Origin: Xanthomonas sp. 3793
GTDB taxonomy: Bacteria; Pseudomonadota; Gammaproteobacteria; Xanthomonadales; Xanthomonadaceae
NCBI RefSeq assembly: GCF_024806835.1
Contig: NZ_JANTYU010000002.1
Span: 656,233-720,232 of the forward strand
Direction: 5' to 3'
Length of the DNA stretch: 64,000 bases
Under the pieces are notes generated by a model. That model saw nothing but the letters and a program-made list of their open reading frames with translations. It had not been told where the DNA came from and made no database searches. Positions 17,239 to 26,444 of the stretch are shown one piece after another. Position numbers and translations under genes: made by a program. The stretch's first letter is position 1, and each line of letters starts with the position of its first letter.

Positions 17239-19008
17239 TCATTGATCGATGAATTGCAGCCGCGCCAGCTCGGCATACAGTCCACCTTCGGCGATCAACT
17301 GCGCATGCGTGCCCTGCGCCACGATGCGGCCGGCATCCATCACCACGATGCGGTCGGCCTTGAGCACGGTTGCCAGGCGGTGCGCGATGACCAGGGTGGT
17401 GCGCCCCTGCATCAGCCGGTCCAGTGCCTGCTGCACGGCGCGCTCGCTCTGCGCGTCCAATGCGCTGGTGGCTTCGTCCAGCAGCAGGATCGGCGCGTCC
17501 TTGAGCAATGCACGTGCGATCGCCACGCGCTGCTGCTGGCCGCCGGACAGGCGCGTCCCGCGCTCGCCCAGTTCGCTGGCGTAGCCTTGGGGCAGGGCGC
17601 GAATGAACCCGTCCGCCTCTGCCGCTGCCGCTGCCGCTTCCACCTCGGCATCGCTGGCCTGCAGGCGGCCATAGCGGATGTTGTCGGCGGCGCTGGCGGC
17701 GAACAGGGTGGGTTGCTGCGGGACCAGCGCGATGTTCTCGCGCAGGCGCACCGGGTCGGTCTGGCGCAGGTCCACCTCGTCGATGCGGACGCTGCCGCTG
17801 GCCGGGTCGTGGAAGCGCAGCAGCATCGCCAGCACCGTGCTCTTGCCGGCGCCGGACGGGCCGACCAGGGCAACGGTCTCGCCCGGGCTGACGTGCAGGT
17901 CGAAGCCGTCCAGCGCCGGTGCGTCGGGGCGCTGCGGATAATGGAATGCCACCTGGTCGAAATGGATCGCTCCGCGTAACGGCTGCGGCAACGGCGTCGG
18001 GTTGGCCGGTGCAACGATCGCCGATTCTTCGTCGAGCAGTTCGCCAACCCGGCCCATGCCGCCTGCGGCGCGCTGCAACTCGTTCCACACCTCGGCCAGT
18101 GCGCCCACCGAACCGCCGCCGATCAGCGCATACAGCACGAACTGGCCCAGCGTGCCGGGTGTCATGCGCCCGGACACCACGTCGTGTGCGCCCAGCCACA
18201 GCACGCCCACGATGGCACCGAAGATCAGCATGATCGCGATGGCGGTCACGCCGGCCTGGGTGCGGATCCGCAGCCGCGCGGTATCGATCGCCGCAAACAA
18301 GGCCTGGCTGAAACGCTGGCTTTCGTAACGCTCGCGCGCATGCGCCTGCACGGTGCGTACCGCACCAAGCGTTTCGGCCGCCAGCGTATTGGCATCGGCC
18401 ACGCGGTCCTGGCTGGCGCGCGAAATCTTTTGCAACCGGCGCGCACCCAGCACGATCGGAAGCACCGCCAGCGGAATGCCGATCATCGTGAATCCGGCCA
18501 GGCGCGGGCTGGTGACGAACAACATCACCATGCTGCCGATCACTGTCACCGAGCTACGCAACGCCACCGACATGGTGGTGCCGATCAGCCCGCGCAGCAG
18601 TTCGCTGTCGGCCGACAGTCGCGACACCAGCTCGCCGCTGCGGCTGCGATCATGAAAGCCGGCATCCAGCCCGATCAGGTGCGCATACAGGCGGCCGCGC
18701 AGATCGGCGACGACCTTTTCGCCCAGCAAGGCCACGAAGTAAAAGCGCGCTGCGGTCGCCAGGGCCAGCACCACCGCCACCACAAACAACAGCGCAAAGG
18801 CCTGGTTGATCTGCGTGCCGCCGGAGAAGCCGTGATCGATCATGCGCTTGACCGCGGCCGGCAGGCTCAACGTGGCTGCCGAAGACACCGCAAGTGCGAT
18901 CAGCCAGGCGGCGAACAGGCCTCGCTGACGTTGCACGAAGGGCCACAAGGTGCGCAGGCTGCCAAGCTTCCGCAATGGGTTGGGCCTGGCGGCGGCTGGC
19001 TGATTCAT
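17239..19008 (-). CDS. ABC exporter, fused permease and ATPase (ABCB/MsbA-like)
   Basis: The 589-residue half-transporter starts at the ATG at 19008 (MNQPAAARPNPLRKLG). Residues about 25-310 hold six hydrophobic segments. The ATPase domain has an intact Walker A GPSGAGKST (about 383-391), Q-loop (VPQQ), LSGGQ signature (about 486), Walker B ILLLDE (about 505-510), SALD D-loop and IAHR H-loop. It belongs with lipid- or drug-exporting homodimers of the inner membrane; the substrate cannot be read from sequence. Its start overlaps the upstream YigZ-family gene by 4 nt. It contrasts with the motif-less ABC protein at 14472. Confidence 0.9.
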   Translation of the reverse strand: MNQPAAARPNPLRKLGSLRTLWPFVQRQRGLFAAWLIALAVSSAATLSLPAAVKRMIDHGFSGGTQINQAFALLFVVAVVLALATAARFYFVALLGEKVVADLRGRLYAHLIGLDAGFHDRSRSGELVSRLSADSELLRGLIGTTMSVALRSSVTVIGSMVMLFVTSPRLAGFTMIGIPLAVLPIVLGARRLQKISRASQDRVADANTLAAETLGAVRTVQAHARERYESQRFSQALFAAIDTARLRIRTQAGVTAIAIMLIFGAIVGVLWLGAHDVVSGRMTPGTLGQFVLYALIGGGSVGALAEVWNELQRAAGGMGRVGELLDEESAIVAPANPTPLPQPLRGAIHFDQVAFHYPQRPDAPALDGFDLHVSPGETVALVGPSGAGKSTVLAMLLRFHDPASGSVRIDEVDLRQTDPVRLRENIALVPQQPTLFAASAADNIRYGRLQASDAEVEAAAAAAEADGFIRALPQGYASELGERGTRLSGGQQQRVAIARALLKDAPILLLDEATSALDAQSERAVQQALDRLMQGRTTLVIAHRLATVLKADRIVVMDAGRIVAQGTHAQLIAEGGLYAELARLQFIDQ

Positions 19009-19607
19009 GCGGCTTCCGGTATTGAGAGATGGACACGATTGCGAGTGGCGTCGCACAGACGGCTTTTCAAGCCGGCAAGCTGATCGGCAGGCAGTTGCAC
19101 GCGCAACGCTGCGCCTTGGGCGTGGAAGTGTTCGTCCAGCTTGTCGACATGGAATGCGGCAAGCGCCGCGTGCACCAGGCCCAGATCGTCGAACTGGCAT
19201 TGCAGGTCGAGCAGGGTCAACGCGACCAGCGGTCGCCGCGTGGCCAGGCGCAGGCATTCGGCAGCGGTACCGCCGTAAGCGCGCACCAGCCCGCCGGCAC
19301 CAAGCTTGATCCCGCCATACCAGCGCGTCACCACCACCACCACGCGATCGAAGCCTTGGCCATCGATGGCGGCCAGAATCGGCCGGCCGGCAGTGCCGCT
19401 GGGCTCGCCATCGTCGCTGGAACGGTACTCCTGCCCGAACCGGTAGGCCCAGCAGTTATGCGTGGCGTCGGGCACCGACACGCGCTGCACGATCTCCAGC
19501 GCCTGCGCGGAAGAATCGAGTGCAGCAGCATGGGCCAGAAAGCGACTGTGCTTGATGTCCAGGCTATGGTGCGCGTCAGCGGCGAGGGTATCGAGCATCG
19601 CCGCCAT
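19005..19607 (-). CDS. YigZ/IMPACT-family protein
   Basis: The 200-residue product has the UPF0029/IMPACT layout. The N-terminal ribosomal-S5-like domain carries IKHSRFLAHAAALDSS (about residues 18-33), HNCWAYRF, DDGEPSGTAGRPIL (about 65-78) and VVVTRWYGGIKLGAGGLVRAYG (about 90-111). A C-terminal DUF1949-like domain follows. Members are proposed to act in translation-related regulation or proteolysis; the biochemical role is not established. It overlaps the ABC exporter gene by 4 nt. Either of two in-frame ATGs three codons apart may start it. Confidence 0.9.
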   Translation of the reverse strand: MAAMLDTLAADAHHSLDIKHSRFLAHAAALDSSAQALEIVQRVSVPDATHNCWAYRFGQEYRSSDDGEPSGTAGRPILAAIDGQGFDRVVVVVTRWYGGIKLGAGGLVRAYGGTAAECLRLATRRPLVALTLLDLQCQFDDLGLVHAALAAFHVDKLDEHFHAQGAALRVQLPADQLAGLKSRLCDATRNRVHLSIPEAA

Positions 19608-19812
19608 TCTATGCGAGGCAGCGATGCCGGTTGCGGCAGTCAGCGTGACTGCCGTTGCAAGCTCGCAGACCGGGGCATTCGGGACGAGGTGCGTCTTGGC
19701 GATGCACCGTTGCCGTGCGTCGGACGTTGGCTAATGACATCGCGCCTGGCGGGTATGCGCGCGCCAGCAGGAAGCGGCGCGTCCAAGTCCGCGCAAGGCC
19801 GGCAAATCCTGA

Positions 19813-20406
19813 TTACACCAGCGTGGAACGGCGCTTCTCGTCGATCCACTTGGACGCCTGGGCAGGCGTGTAGTGCTGCATCCACTCCAGCATCTGCGCC
19901 ATGTCGTCGCCGTACCACAGGTCGGCGCGTTGATCCGGATGCAGGAACCGCTCTTCCACCATCCGATCGATCATGCCGATCAGCGGTGCATAGAACCCTG
20001 CGATATCCAGGAAGGCGCACGGCTTGTTGCCGATGCCCAGCTGGCGCCAGGTCAGCATCTCGAAGATCTCTTCCATGGTGCCGAAGCCGCCGGGCAGGGC
20101 GACGAAGGCATCGGACAGCTCGAACATGCGCATCTTGCGCTCATGCATCGAGCCGACGATTTCCAGCGTGGTCAGCCCGCGATGCGCCACTTCCCAATCG
20201 GCCAGCTGCTGCGGAATCACCCCGGTGACTTCACCACCGGCGGCCAGCACCGCGTTGGCCACCGTCCCCATCAAGCCGACATTGCCGCCGCCATAGACCA
20301 GGCGCAGGCCCTGCTTGGCGATGCGATCGCCCAGCGCCATGGCGCGCTCGACGTAGACGGGTTTGTTGCCGGCATTGGAGCCGCAGTAGACGCAGATGCT
20401 TTTCAT
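19813..20406 (-). CDS. LOG-family protein, cytokinin riboside monophosphate phosphoribohydrolase-like
   Basis: I start at the ATG at 20406 (MKSICVYCGSNAGN), 197 residues, because the longer frame translates an intergenic repeat. The product has the LOG/TIGR00730 motifs: CVYCGS at the N-terminus, LVYGGGNVGLMG (about 42-53) and PGGFGTMEEIFE (about 103-114) with the catalytic Arg/Glu region. LOG enzymes release free cytokinin base from the riboside monophosphate; many bacterial members act on AMP-like nucleotides. In a plant-associated genus a link to cytokinin is possible but not shown by the sequence. Confidence 0.9.
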   Translation of the reverse strand: MKSICVYCGSNAGNKPVYVERAMALGDRIAKQGLRLVYGGGNVGLMGTVANAVLAAGGEVTGVIPQQLADWEVAHRGLTTLEIVGSMHERKMRMFELSDAFVALPGGFGTMEEIFEMLTWRQLGIGNKPCAFLDIAGFYAPLIGMIDRMVEERFLHPDQRADLWYGDDMAQMLEWMQHYTPAQASKWIDEKRRSTLV

Positions 20407-20623
20407 GGGATTCGGGAGTTGGGATTGGGGATTGGTAAAAGCGAGGCGGCACTGCGCTGTGGCAGGTGGTGCCGTCGGCAGCAAGCCGCGCTGATTGTTT
20501 GAGTTCTTGCCGGGCTTGAAAAACAGAACGCCGGGTTTTCACCCGGCGCCATGTCATTGCCGGAGAGGGCCGGGACCGGGAGCCGCACTTGCGAATCCCC
20601 AATCCCGAATCCACCAATCCCGG
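20407..20623. repeat. Spacer with family C GGGATT repeats
   Basis: The gap between the LOG-family gene and lpd is flanked by repeats in opposite orientation: GGGATTCGGGAGTTGGGATT from about 20408, and GCGAATCCCCAATCCCGAAT from about 20591. The lpd terminator sits between them. The two outer arms can pair with each other, so the whole spacer could fold as one long stem. The same wording recurs in the lpd-sucB gap. Confidence 0.65.
20519..20548 (-). terminator. Intrinsic terminator of the sucA-sucB-lpd operon
   Basis: On the minus strand CGCCGGGT pairs perfectly with ACCCGGCG around a 4-nt loop (20529-20548). After TTCTG it is followed by a run of five Ts (20523-20519). It lies about 75 bp beyond the lpd stop. 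Stem strength and T-run fit Rho-independent termination. Confidence 0.75.
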
Positions 20624-22066
20624 TCAGTTAGCCTTATGAATCGCGCGCTTGCTCACCGCCATCGCGGCGTCGTGGATCGCTTCGGACAGGGTCGGATGCG
20701 CGTGGCAGATACGTGCCAGGTCATCGGCCGAGCCGTTGAACTCCATCGTCAGCACGCCTTCGTGCACCAGCTCGGAGACACCCACGCCGACCAGGTGCAT
20801 GCCCAGCACGCGGTCGGTTTCGGCATCGGCGATCACCTTGACGAAGCCGGCCGGCTCGCCCATGGCTACCGCACGGCCGATCGCCGCGAACGGGAAGCTG
20901 CCGGCCTTGTAGGCAACGCCCTCGGCCTTGAGCTGCTGCTCGGTCTTGCCGACCCAGGCAATCTCCGGCTCGGTGTAGATGACCCACGGAATGGTGTCGA
21001 AGTTGACGTGACCGGGCAGGCCGGCGATCAGCTCGGCCACCGCGATGCCTTCCTCGAAGCCCTTGTGCGCCAGCATCGGGCCGCGCACGCAGTCGCCGAT
21101 GGCCCACACGCCGTCGACGCCGGTATGGCAATGGCCATCGACTTCGATCTGACCGCGGTCGGTCACCTTGACGCCGGTGCCGTCAGCCAGCAGGTTCTTG
21201 GTCGCAGCCTTGCGGCCCACGGCCACCAGCAGCTTGTCCACGGTCAGGGTCTGCTCGCCGGCGCTGTCGGTGTAGCTGAGCACCACCTGCTTGGCATCAC
21301 CGCTACCGGTGATCTCGGTCTTGCTGACCTTGGCGCCCAGTTTGATGTCCAGGCCCTGCTTCTTGAATTCCTTCAGCGCGGTCTTGGCCACTTCGGCATC
21401 GGCCAGGGCCAGGAAGTCCGGCAACGCTTCGAGGATGGTGACCTCGGCGCCCAGGCGCTTCCACACGCTGCCCAGTTCCAGGCCGATCACGCCGGCGCCG
21501 ATCACCGCCAGGCGCTTGGGCACGGCGGTGAAGTCCAGGCCGCCGACGTTGTCGACGATGGTGTCGCCATCGAACTTGGCAAACGGCAACTCGATCGATT
21601 CCGAGCCGGCCGCCAGGATCACGTTGGTGCCCTTGAGCTCGATCTCGCCGCCTTCGTGCTGGGCGACCTTGACGACGTTGCCCGGCAGCAGCTGGCCGAA
21701 GCCGTAATACGGGGTGATCTTGTTGGCCTTGAACAGCATCGCGATGCCGCCAGTGAACTGCTTCACGATCTTGTCCTTGCGGCCGATCATGGTGGGCACG
21801 TCCATCTTGGCGTCGTTGAAGCTGATGCCGTGGTCGCCGAACAGGTGGCCCATGTTCCAGAACTGGCGCGAGGAATCCAGCAGCGCCTTGGACGGAATGC
21901 AGCCCACGCGCAGGCAAGTGCCGCCCAGTGCGGGCTTGCCGTCCTTGCCGAGTGCGGCGTCGATGCAGGCGACCTTCATGCCCAGCTGGGCCGCGCGAAT
22001 CGCCGCGTGATAACCGGCCGGACCGGCACCGATGACGACGACGTCGAATTGTTCTTGTTCGCTCAT
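20624..22066 (-). CDS. lpd: Dihydrolipoyl dehydrogenase (E3)
   Basis: This FAD flavoprotein reoxidises dihydrolipoamide in 2-oxo acid dehydrogenase complexes. The 480-residue product has the FAD-binding VVIGAGPAGYHAAIRAA (about 10-26) and the redox-active disulfide GGTCLRVGCIPSK (Cys51 and Cys56). The NAD-binding fold includes VIGAGVIGLELGSVW, and the C-terminal interface has the His-Glu pair (His457, Glu462 in HPTLSE). It is the third gene after sucA and sucB, about 110 bp downstream of sucB, so it is most likely the E3 of the 2-oxoglutarate dehydrogenase complex. Confidence 0.97.
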   Translation of the reverse strand: MSEQEQFDVVVIGAGPAGYHAAIRAAQLGMKVACIDAALGKDGKPALGGTCLRVGCIPSKALLDSSRQFWNMGHLFGDHGISFNDAKMDVPTMIGRKDKIVKQFTGGIAMLFKANKITPYYGFGQLLPGNVVKVAQHEGGEIELKGTNVILAAGSESIELPFAKFDGDTIVDNVGGLDFTAVPKRLAVIGAGVIGLELGSVWKRLGAEVTILEALPDFLALADAEVAKTALKEFKKQGLDIKLGAKVSKTEITGSGDAKQVVLSYTDSAGEQTLTVDKLLVAVGRKAATKNLLADGTGVKVTDRGQIEVDGHCHTGVDGVWAIGDCVRGPMLAHKGFEEGIAVAELIAGLPGHVNFDTIPWVIYTEPEIAWVGKTEQQLKAEGVAYKAGSFPFAAIGRAVAMGEPAGFVKVIADAETDRVLGMHLVGVGVSELVHEGVLTMEFNGSADDLARICHAHPTLSEAIHDAAMAVSKRAIHKAN

Positions 22067-22078
22067 TCTTCGCTCACG

Positions 22079-22175
22079 AGATTGGGGATTGGGGATTGGG
22101 GATTCGCAAAGGCGGGGATGCTCAGGAAGGGGCAGCTCTCGCTAATCCCCAATCCCGACTCCCCAATCCCGGCTT
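22079..22175. repeat. Family C repeats in the lpd-sucB spacer
   Basis: Three direct GATTGGGGATTGG-type units (about 22080-22105) face inverted ATCCCCAATCCC units (about 22145-22175). The arms can form a long stem in the sucB-lpd transcript. The same family lies beyond lpd, in the dnaK-dnaJ gap and inside metH. A stem here could protect the upstream sucA-sucB message or lower lpd expression. Confidence 0.75.
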
Positions 22176-22178
22176 TCA

Positions 22179-23393
22179 TCACAGACCAAACAACATCCGG
22201 CCCGGGTTTTCCAGCTGATTCTTGATGTCGACCAGGAACTGCACCGAATCCTTGCCGTCGATGATGCGATGGTCGTAGGACAGCGCCAGATACATCATCG
22301 GCGCGATCACGACCTGGCCGTTTTCGGCGATCGGACGTTCCTTGATCGCGTGCATGCCCAGGATGGCGCTCTGCGGCGGGTTGATGATCGGGGTGGACAG
22401 CAGCGAGCCGAAGGTGCCGCCGTTGGTGATGGTGAAGGTGCCGCCCTGCAGATCGTCCAGGCCCAGCTTGCCGGCGCGTGCCTTGGCGGCGTAGTCGGCG
22501 ATACCCTGCTCGACGTCGGCGAACGACTGGCGCTCGACGTTACGCAGCACCGGCGTGACCAGGCCCTTGTCGGTGGACACGGCGATCGAGATGTCGCTGT
22601 AGCCGTGATAGATGATGTCGTCGCCGTCGATCGAGGCGTTGACCAGCGGGAAGCGCTGCAGCGCGTTGGCGGCGGCTTTGACGAAGAAGCTCATGAAGCC
22701 GAGCTTGATGCCGTGCGCCTTCTGGAACTCGTCCTGCAGTTCCTTGCGCGCGGCCGACACCTTGGCCAGGTTCACTTCGTTGAAGGTGGTCAGCATCGCG
22801 GTGGAGTTCTTGGACTCCATCAGGCGCTTGGCGATGGTCTTGCGCACGCGGGTCATCGCCACGCGCTCTTCCGGGCGGGCGCCGGATGCCTTGCCCACGC
22901 CGCCGGCCTTGGCGAAGTTGACGATGTCTTCCTTGGTCACTGCGCCACGACGGCCGGTGCCCTCGACCTGGGCCGGGTCCACGCCCTGGGTGATCGCGGC
23001 AAAACGCGCACCCGGAGGCAGCGCATCGGCAGCGGACTTGGAGGCAGCGGCAGGCGCAGCGGCGGCAGCCGGGGCCGGCGCTGCGGCCGGGGCAGCAGCG
23101 GCCGGAGCCGGTGCATCGGCCTTCTTCTCTTCGGCAGGAGCGGCGGCGGCAACGGCGCCTTCTTCGATGATCGCCAGGATCTGGTTGCTGGTGACCGTGC
23201 TGCCGGCTTCGAACTTGATTTCCTTCAGTACGCCGTCGACCGGCGAAGGAACTTCCAACACGACCTTGTCGGTTTCCAGGTCGACCAGATTCTCGTCGCG
23301 CTTGACCGCTTCACCGGCCTTCTTGTGCCAGCTGGCGATGGTGGCGTCGGAAACGGATTCGGGCAGTACCGGAACTTTGACTTCGGTGGCCAT
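22179..23393 (-). CDS. sucB: Dihydrolipoyllysine succinyltransferase, E2 of 2-oxoglutarate dehydrogenase
   Basis: E2 transfers the succinyl group to CoA in the TCA cycle. The 404-residue protein has one N-terminal lipoyl domain with the lipoylated lysine in DLETDKVV (Lys43). An Ala/Pro/Lys linker covers about 80-118. The E3/E1-binding domain covers about 125-160 ([21 protein letters not shown] region). The C-terminal catalytic domain has the [11 protein letters not shown] motif (His375, Asp379). Single lipoyl domain and length match SucB and not AceF. It sits 42 bp downstream of sucA. Confidence 0.96.
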   Translation of the reverse strand: MATEVKVPVLPESVSDATIASWHKKAGEAVKRDENLVDLETDKVVLEVPSPVDGVLKEIKFEAGSTVTSNQILAIIEEGAVAAAAPAEEKKADAPAPAAAAPAAAPAPAAAAAPAAASKSAADALPPGARFAAITQGVDPAQVEGTGRRGAVTKEDIVNFAKAGGVGKASGARPEERVAMTRVRKTIAKRLMESKNSTAMLTTFNEVNLAKVSAARKELQDEFQKAHGIKLGFMSFFVKAAANALQRFPLVNASIDGDDIIYHGYSDISIAVSTDKGLVTPVLRNVERQSFADVEQGIADYAAKARAGKLGLDDLQGGTFTITNGGTFGSLLSTPIINPPQSAILGMHAIKERPIAENGQVVIAPMMYLALSYDHRIIDGKDSVQFLVDIKNQLENPGRMLFGL

Positions 23394-23435
23394 TCGGGGA
23401 GCGTCCTAGGGTTTTCGTTCTTTGGGGAAGAGGAG

Positions 23436-26264
23436 TTATTCAGCGACTTGGTCGTTGAACGGATTGAGGAGCGCATCGGCGACCAGCTTCTGCTGTTCGA
23501 CGATGTGGTCGGCCATGTGGCCGGCGGCAGGCGAGGGCGAACGGGCACGGCCGGCGTAGTGCAGGCTCTGGCCGCTGGCCAGGCAGAAGTTCAGATGGTG
23601 GCGGATCTGATACCACGCACCCTGGTTCTGCGGTTCTTCCTGGCACCACACCACGTCGGTGGCGTTGGCATAGGCCTTGAGCTCGGCGGCCAGCTGCGCA
23701 CGCGGGAACGGATACAGCTGCTCCACGCGCAGGATGGCGACGTCGTCCTGGCCACGCTTGGTCTGGTCTTCGAGCAGGTCGTAATAGACCTTGCCCGAGC
23801 ACAGCACCACGCGCTTGACCTTGCCTGCATCGGCCTTGGCGTCGGGAATCAGATGCTGGAACTGCCCTTCGGCCAGTTCTTCCAGGCTCGACACCGCCAG
23901 CTTGTGGCGCAGCAACGACTTGGGCGTCATCACCACCAGCGGCTTGCGGGTGGTCATGCGCATCTGCCGGCGGATCATGTGGAAGCACTGCGCCGGGGTG
24001 GTCGGCACGCACACCAGCATGTTCTCCAGCGCGCACAGCTGCAGGAAGCGCTCCAGACGCGCGGAGCTGTGCTCCGGGCCCTGGCCTTCATAGCCGTGCG
24101 GCAGGAACAGCGACAGGCCCGCGATACGGCCCCACTTGGCTTCGCCGGCGGCGATGAACTGGTCGATCACCACCTGCGCGCCGTTGGCGAAATCGCCGAA
24201 CTGCGCTTCCCAGATGCACAGCGCATTCGGGTCGGTGGTGGAGTAGCCGTACTCGAAGCCCATCACCGCTTCTTCGCTGAGCAGCGAGTCGATGATGGTG
24301 GCGTCTTCGGGGTTCTGCACCAGCTGGCGCAGCGGCAGGTGGTAACTGTCGGTCTTCTGGTCATGCAGGATCGCGTGACGGTGGAAGAACGTACCGCGAC
24401 CGGCGTCCTGGCCGACCAGGCGCAGCTTGTGGCCTTCGGCCAGCAAGGTGGCATAGGCCAGGTTTTCGGCAAAGCCCCAGTCGCCGGCCTGCTCGCCGGC
24501 GGCCATCTTGACGCGGTCGTCGTAGATCTTGCCGACGCGTGCATGCAACTCGACGCCTTCCGGAATCGTGGTGATCAGCTTGGCCAGACGATCCAGCTGA
24601 TCGCGCTTGACGCGCGTGTCCACCGGATCGGCGGCGGTGCCGACCAGGTACTTGGACCAGTCGATCGCAAATTCGTCCGGCTTGCGCTTGGCCAGTTCGG
24701 TGGTGTACTCGCCCGAATCCAGCTTGTTGCGGTAGCCGTCGACCAGCGCCTTGGCCTCGTCTGCGCTCAGCACGCCGTCGCTTTCCAGCTTGGCGGCGTA
24801 CAGCTCGCGGGTGGTCTTGTGCTTGCGGATGGTCTGGTACATCACCGGCTGGGTCGCGGCCGGCTCGTCGGCCTCGTTATGGCCCCAACGGCGGTAGCAG
24901 ACCAGGTCGATGACCACGTCCTTCTTGAACTGCTGGCGGAATTCATAGGCCAGCTTGGACACGAAGATCACCGCATCCGGGTCGTCGCCGTTCACGTGGA
25001 AGACCGGCGCGCCGATCATCTTGGCCACGTCGGTGCAGTACAGCGTGGAACGGGCATCGTCGCGCGTGCTGGTGGTGAAGCCGATCTGGTTGTTGACGAC
25101 AATGTGCACGGTGCCGCCGACCGCGAAACCGCGCGCCTGCGACATCTGGAACAGCTCCATCACCACGCCCTGGCCAGCGAATGCGGCATCGCCGTGGATC
25201 AGGATCGGCAGCACGGTCTTGCGCTCGGCATCGCCGAAGCGCTCCTGGCGCGACCGCACACTGCCGACCACGACCGGGTCGACGATTTCCAGGTGCGAGG
25301 GGTTGAACGCCAGCGCCAGATGCACCTGGTTGCTGTCGCCCACGGCGATATCTGCCGAGAAGCCCATGTGGTACTTGACGTCGCCGGTGTGCGCGCGGTC
25401 GTCGTGGGCGTGCTCGAACTTGCCTTCGAATTCGTCGAACAGCTTGCGCGGGTTCTTGCCCAACGTATTGACCAGCACGTTGAGGCGGCCGCGGTGGGCC
25501 ATGCCGATCACGATGTCCTTGACCTGGTCCTTGCCGGACTGGTGGATGATCGCGTCCATCATCGGAATCAGCGCATCGCCGCCTTCCAGCGAGAAGCGCT
25601 TCTGGCCGACGTACTTGGTGTGCAGGTAGCGCTCCAGGCCTTCGGCGGCGGTGAGCCGCTCCAGCGTGCGCTTGCGGCTGGCCGCGTCGCCGGCGATCTT
25701 GCCGCCGGCATCTTCCAGGCGCTTGTAGATCCACTGGCGCTGGTCGAATTCCTGGATGTGCATGAACTCTGCGCCGATGGTGCTGGCGTAGGTCGCCTTC
25801 AACCGGGCCAGCAGGTCCTTCAGCTTCATCCGCGGCTGGCCACCGACGCCGCCGGTGCTGAACTCGCTGTCCATGTCGGCCTGCGACAGGCTGTGGAACG
25901 GCAGGTCCAGATCGGGCGGATTGACCGGCGGGGTGAGCCCCAGCGGATCGAGCTGCGCGCCAAGGTGGCCACGCGCACGATAGGCGGTAATCAGGCGGCC
26001 GACGTTGCGCTCGCGCTCGTCACTGGCGCCTGCGCCGGTCCCTGCATTGGCGGCTTGCCTGGACGCGCTGAGGATGTGGGCGATGGCCGCCGAGTGCGGG
26101 ACATCACCGGCATCGCGACCTTTGAAGCCGTCGAAGTACGTCTTCCACTTCGGATCGACACTGTCCGGGGCGACGAGGTACTGCTCGTACAGATCCTCGA
26201 TGTAGGCGGCGTTGCCGCCGGCGAGCTGCGATGACTGCGCGAACTGCTTTAGGAGATTATCCAC
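23436..26264 (-). CDS. sucA: 2-Oxoglutarate dehydrogenase E1 component
   Basis: E1 is the thiamine-diphosphate-dependent decarboxylase of the 2-oxoglutarate dehydrogenase complex. I start at the GTG at 26264 (MDNLLKQFAQSSQLAGG), 942 residues, close to the usual 930-940; a longer in-frame extension runs back over the promoter and shows no family similarity. The N-terminal E2-binding segment (AAYIEDLYEQYL) is present. The ThDP region HGDAAFAGQGVVMELFQMS followed by NNQIGFTT is at about residues 390-440, and the pyrimidine-binding transketolase domain follows. First gene of sucA-sucB-lpd. Confidence 0.96.
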   Translation of the reverse strand: MDNLLKQFAQSSQLAGGNAAYIEDLYEQYLVAPDSVDPKWKTYFDGFKGRDAGDVPHSAAIAHILSASRQAANAGTGAGASDERERNVGRLITAYRARGHLGAQLDPLGLTPPVNPPDLDLPFHSLSQADMDSEFSTGGVGGQPRMKLKDLLARLKATYASTIGAEFMHIQEFDQRQWIYKRLEDAGGKIAGDAASRKRTLERLTAAEGLERYLHTKYVGQKRFSLEGGDALIPMMDAIIHQSGKDQVKDIVIGMAHRGRLNVLVNTLGKNPRKLFDEFEGKFEHAHDDRAHTGDVKYHMGFSADIAVGDSNQVHLALAFNPSHLEIVDPVVVGSVRSRQERFGDAERKTVLPILIHGDAAFAGQGVVMELFQMSQARGFAVGGTVHIVVNNQIGFTTSTRDDARSTLYCTDVAKMIGAPVFHVNGDDPDAVIFVSKLAYEFRQQFKKDVVIDLVCYRRWGHNEADEPAATQPVMYQTIRKHKTTRELYAAKLESDGVLSADEAKALVDGYRNKLDSGEYTTELAKRKPDEFAIDWSKYLVGTAADPVDTRVKRDQLDRLAKLITTIPEGVELHARVGKIYDDRVKMAAGEQAGDWGFAENLAYATLLAEGHKLRLVGQDAGRGTFFHRHAILHDQKTDSYHLPLRQLVQNPEDATIIDSLLSEEAVMGFEYGYSTTDPNALCIWEAQFGDFANGAQVVIDQFIAAGEAKWGRIAGLSLFLPHGYEGQGPEHSSARLERFLQLCALENMLVCVPTTPAQCFHMIRRQMRMTTRKPLVVMTPKSLLRHKLAVSSLEELAEGQFQHLIPDAKADAGKVKRVVLCSGKVYYDLLEDQTKRGQDDVAILRVEQLYPFPRAQLAAELKAYANATDVVWCQEEPQNQGAWYQIRHHLNFCLASGQSLHYAGRARSPSPAAGHMADHIVEQQKLVADALLNPFNDQVAE

Positions 26265-26349
26265 GATGGTAAGTCGGGTCTGCTGTGGGGATGATTGTGC
26301 GGAAGCGGCAGGGCGAGTTGCCCTATCGGTCGGTCTCAAATCTCGAAAA

Positions 26350-26377
26350 ATTATACCCCCTTGCGCTTGTGAGGGGG
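26350..26377 (-). promoter_or_regulatory. Overlapping sucA promoter element and upstream terminator hairpin
   Basis: Read on the minus strand, CCCCCT and AGGGGG arms (26377-26356) enclose a 10-nt loop and run straight into TATAATTTTT. The hairpin plus T-rich tail looks like an intrinsic terminator for the GNAT gene that ends at 26445. The TATAAT is also a perfect -10 hexamer about 86 bp upstream of the sucA start. No good -35 hexamer is visible at the usual distance. Confidence 0.5.
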
Positions 26378-26444
26378 CGTCTGCGAGCTGACCGGCGAGG
26401 TAGACCAATTGGCCGGGCGCCTACGCGCAAGGGGCGCTGCGGCG

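Noticed and set aside
22269-26234. A 1321-codon open frame antisense to sucA and sucB
   Set aside because: It mirrors the two well-recognised genes on the other strand, has no family similarity and arises from high third-position GC.
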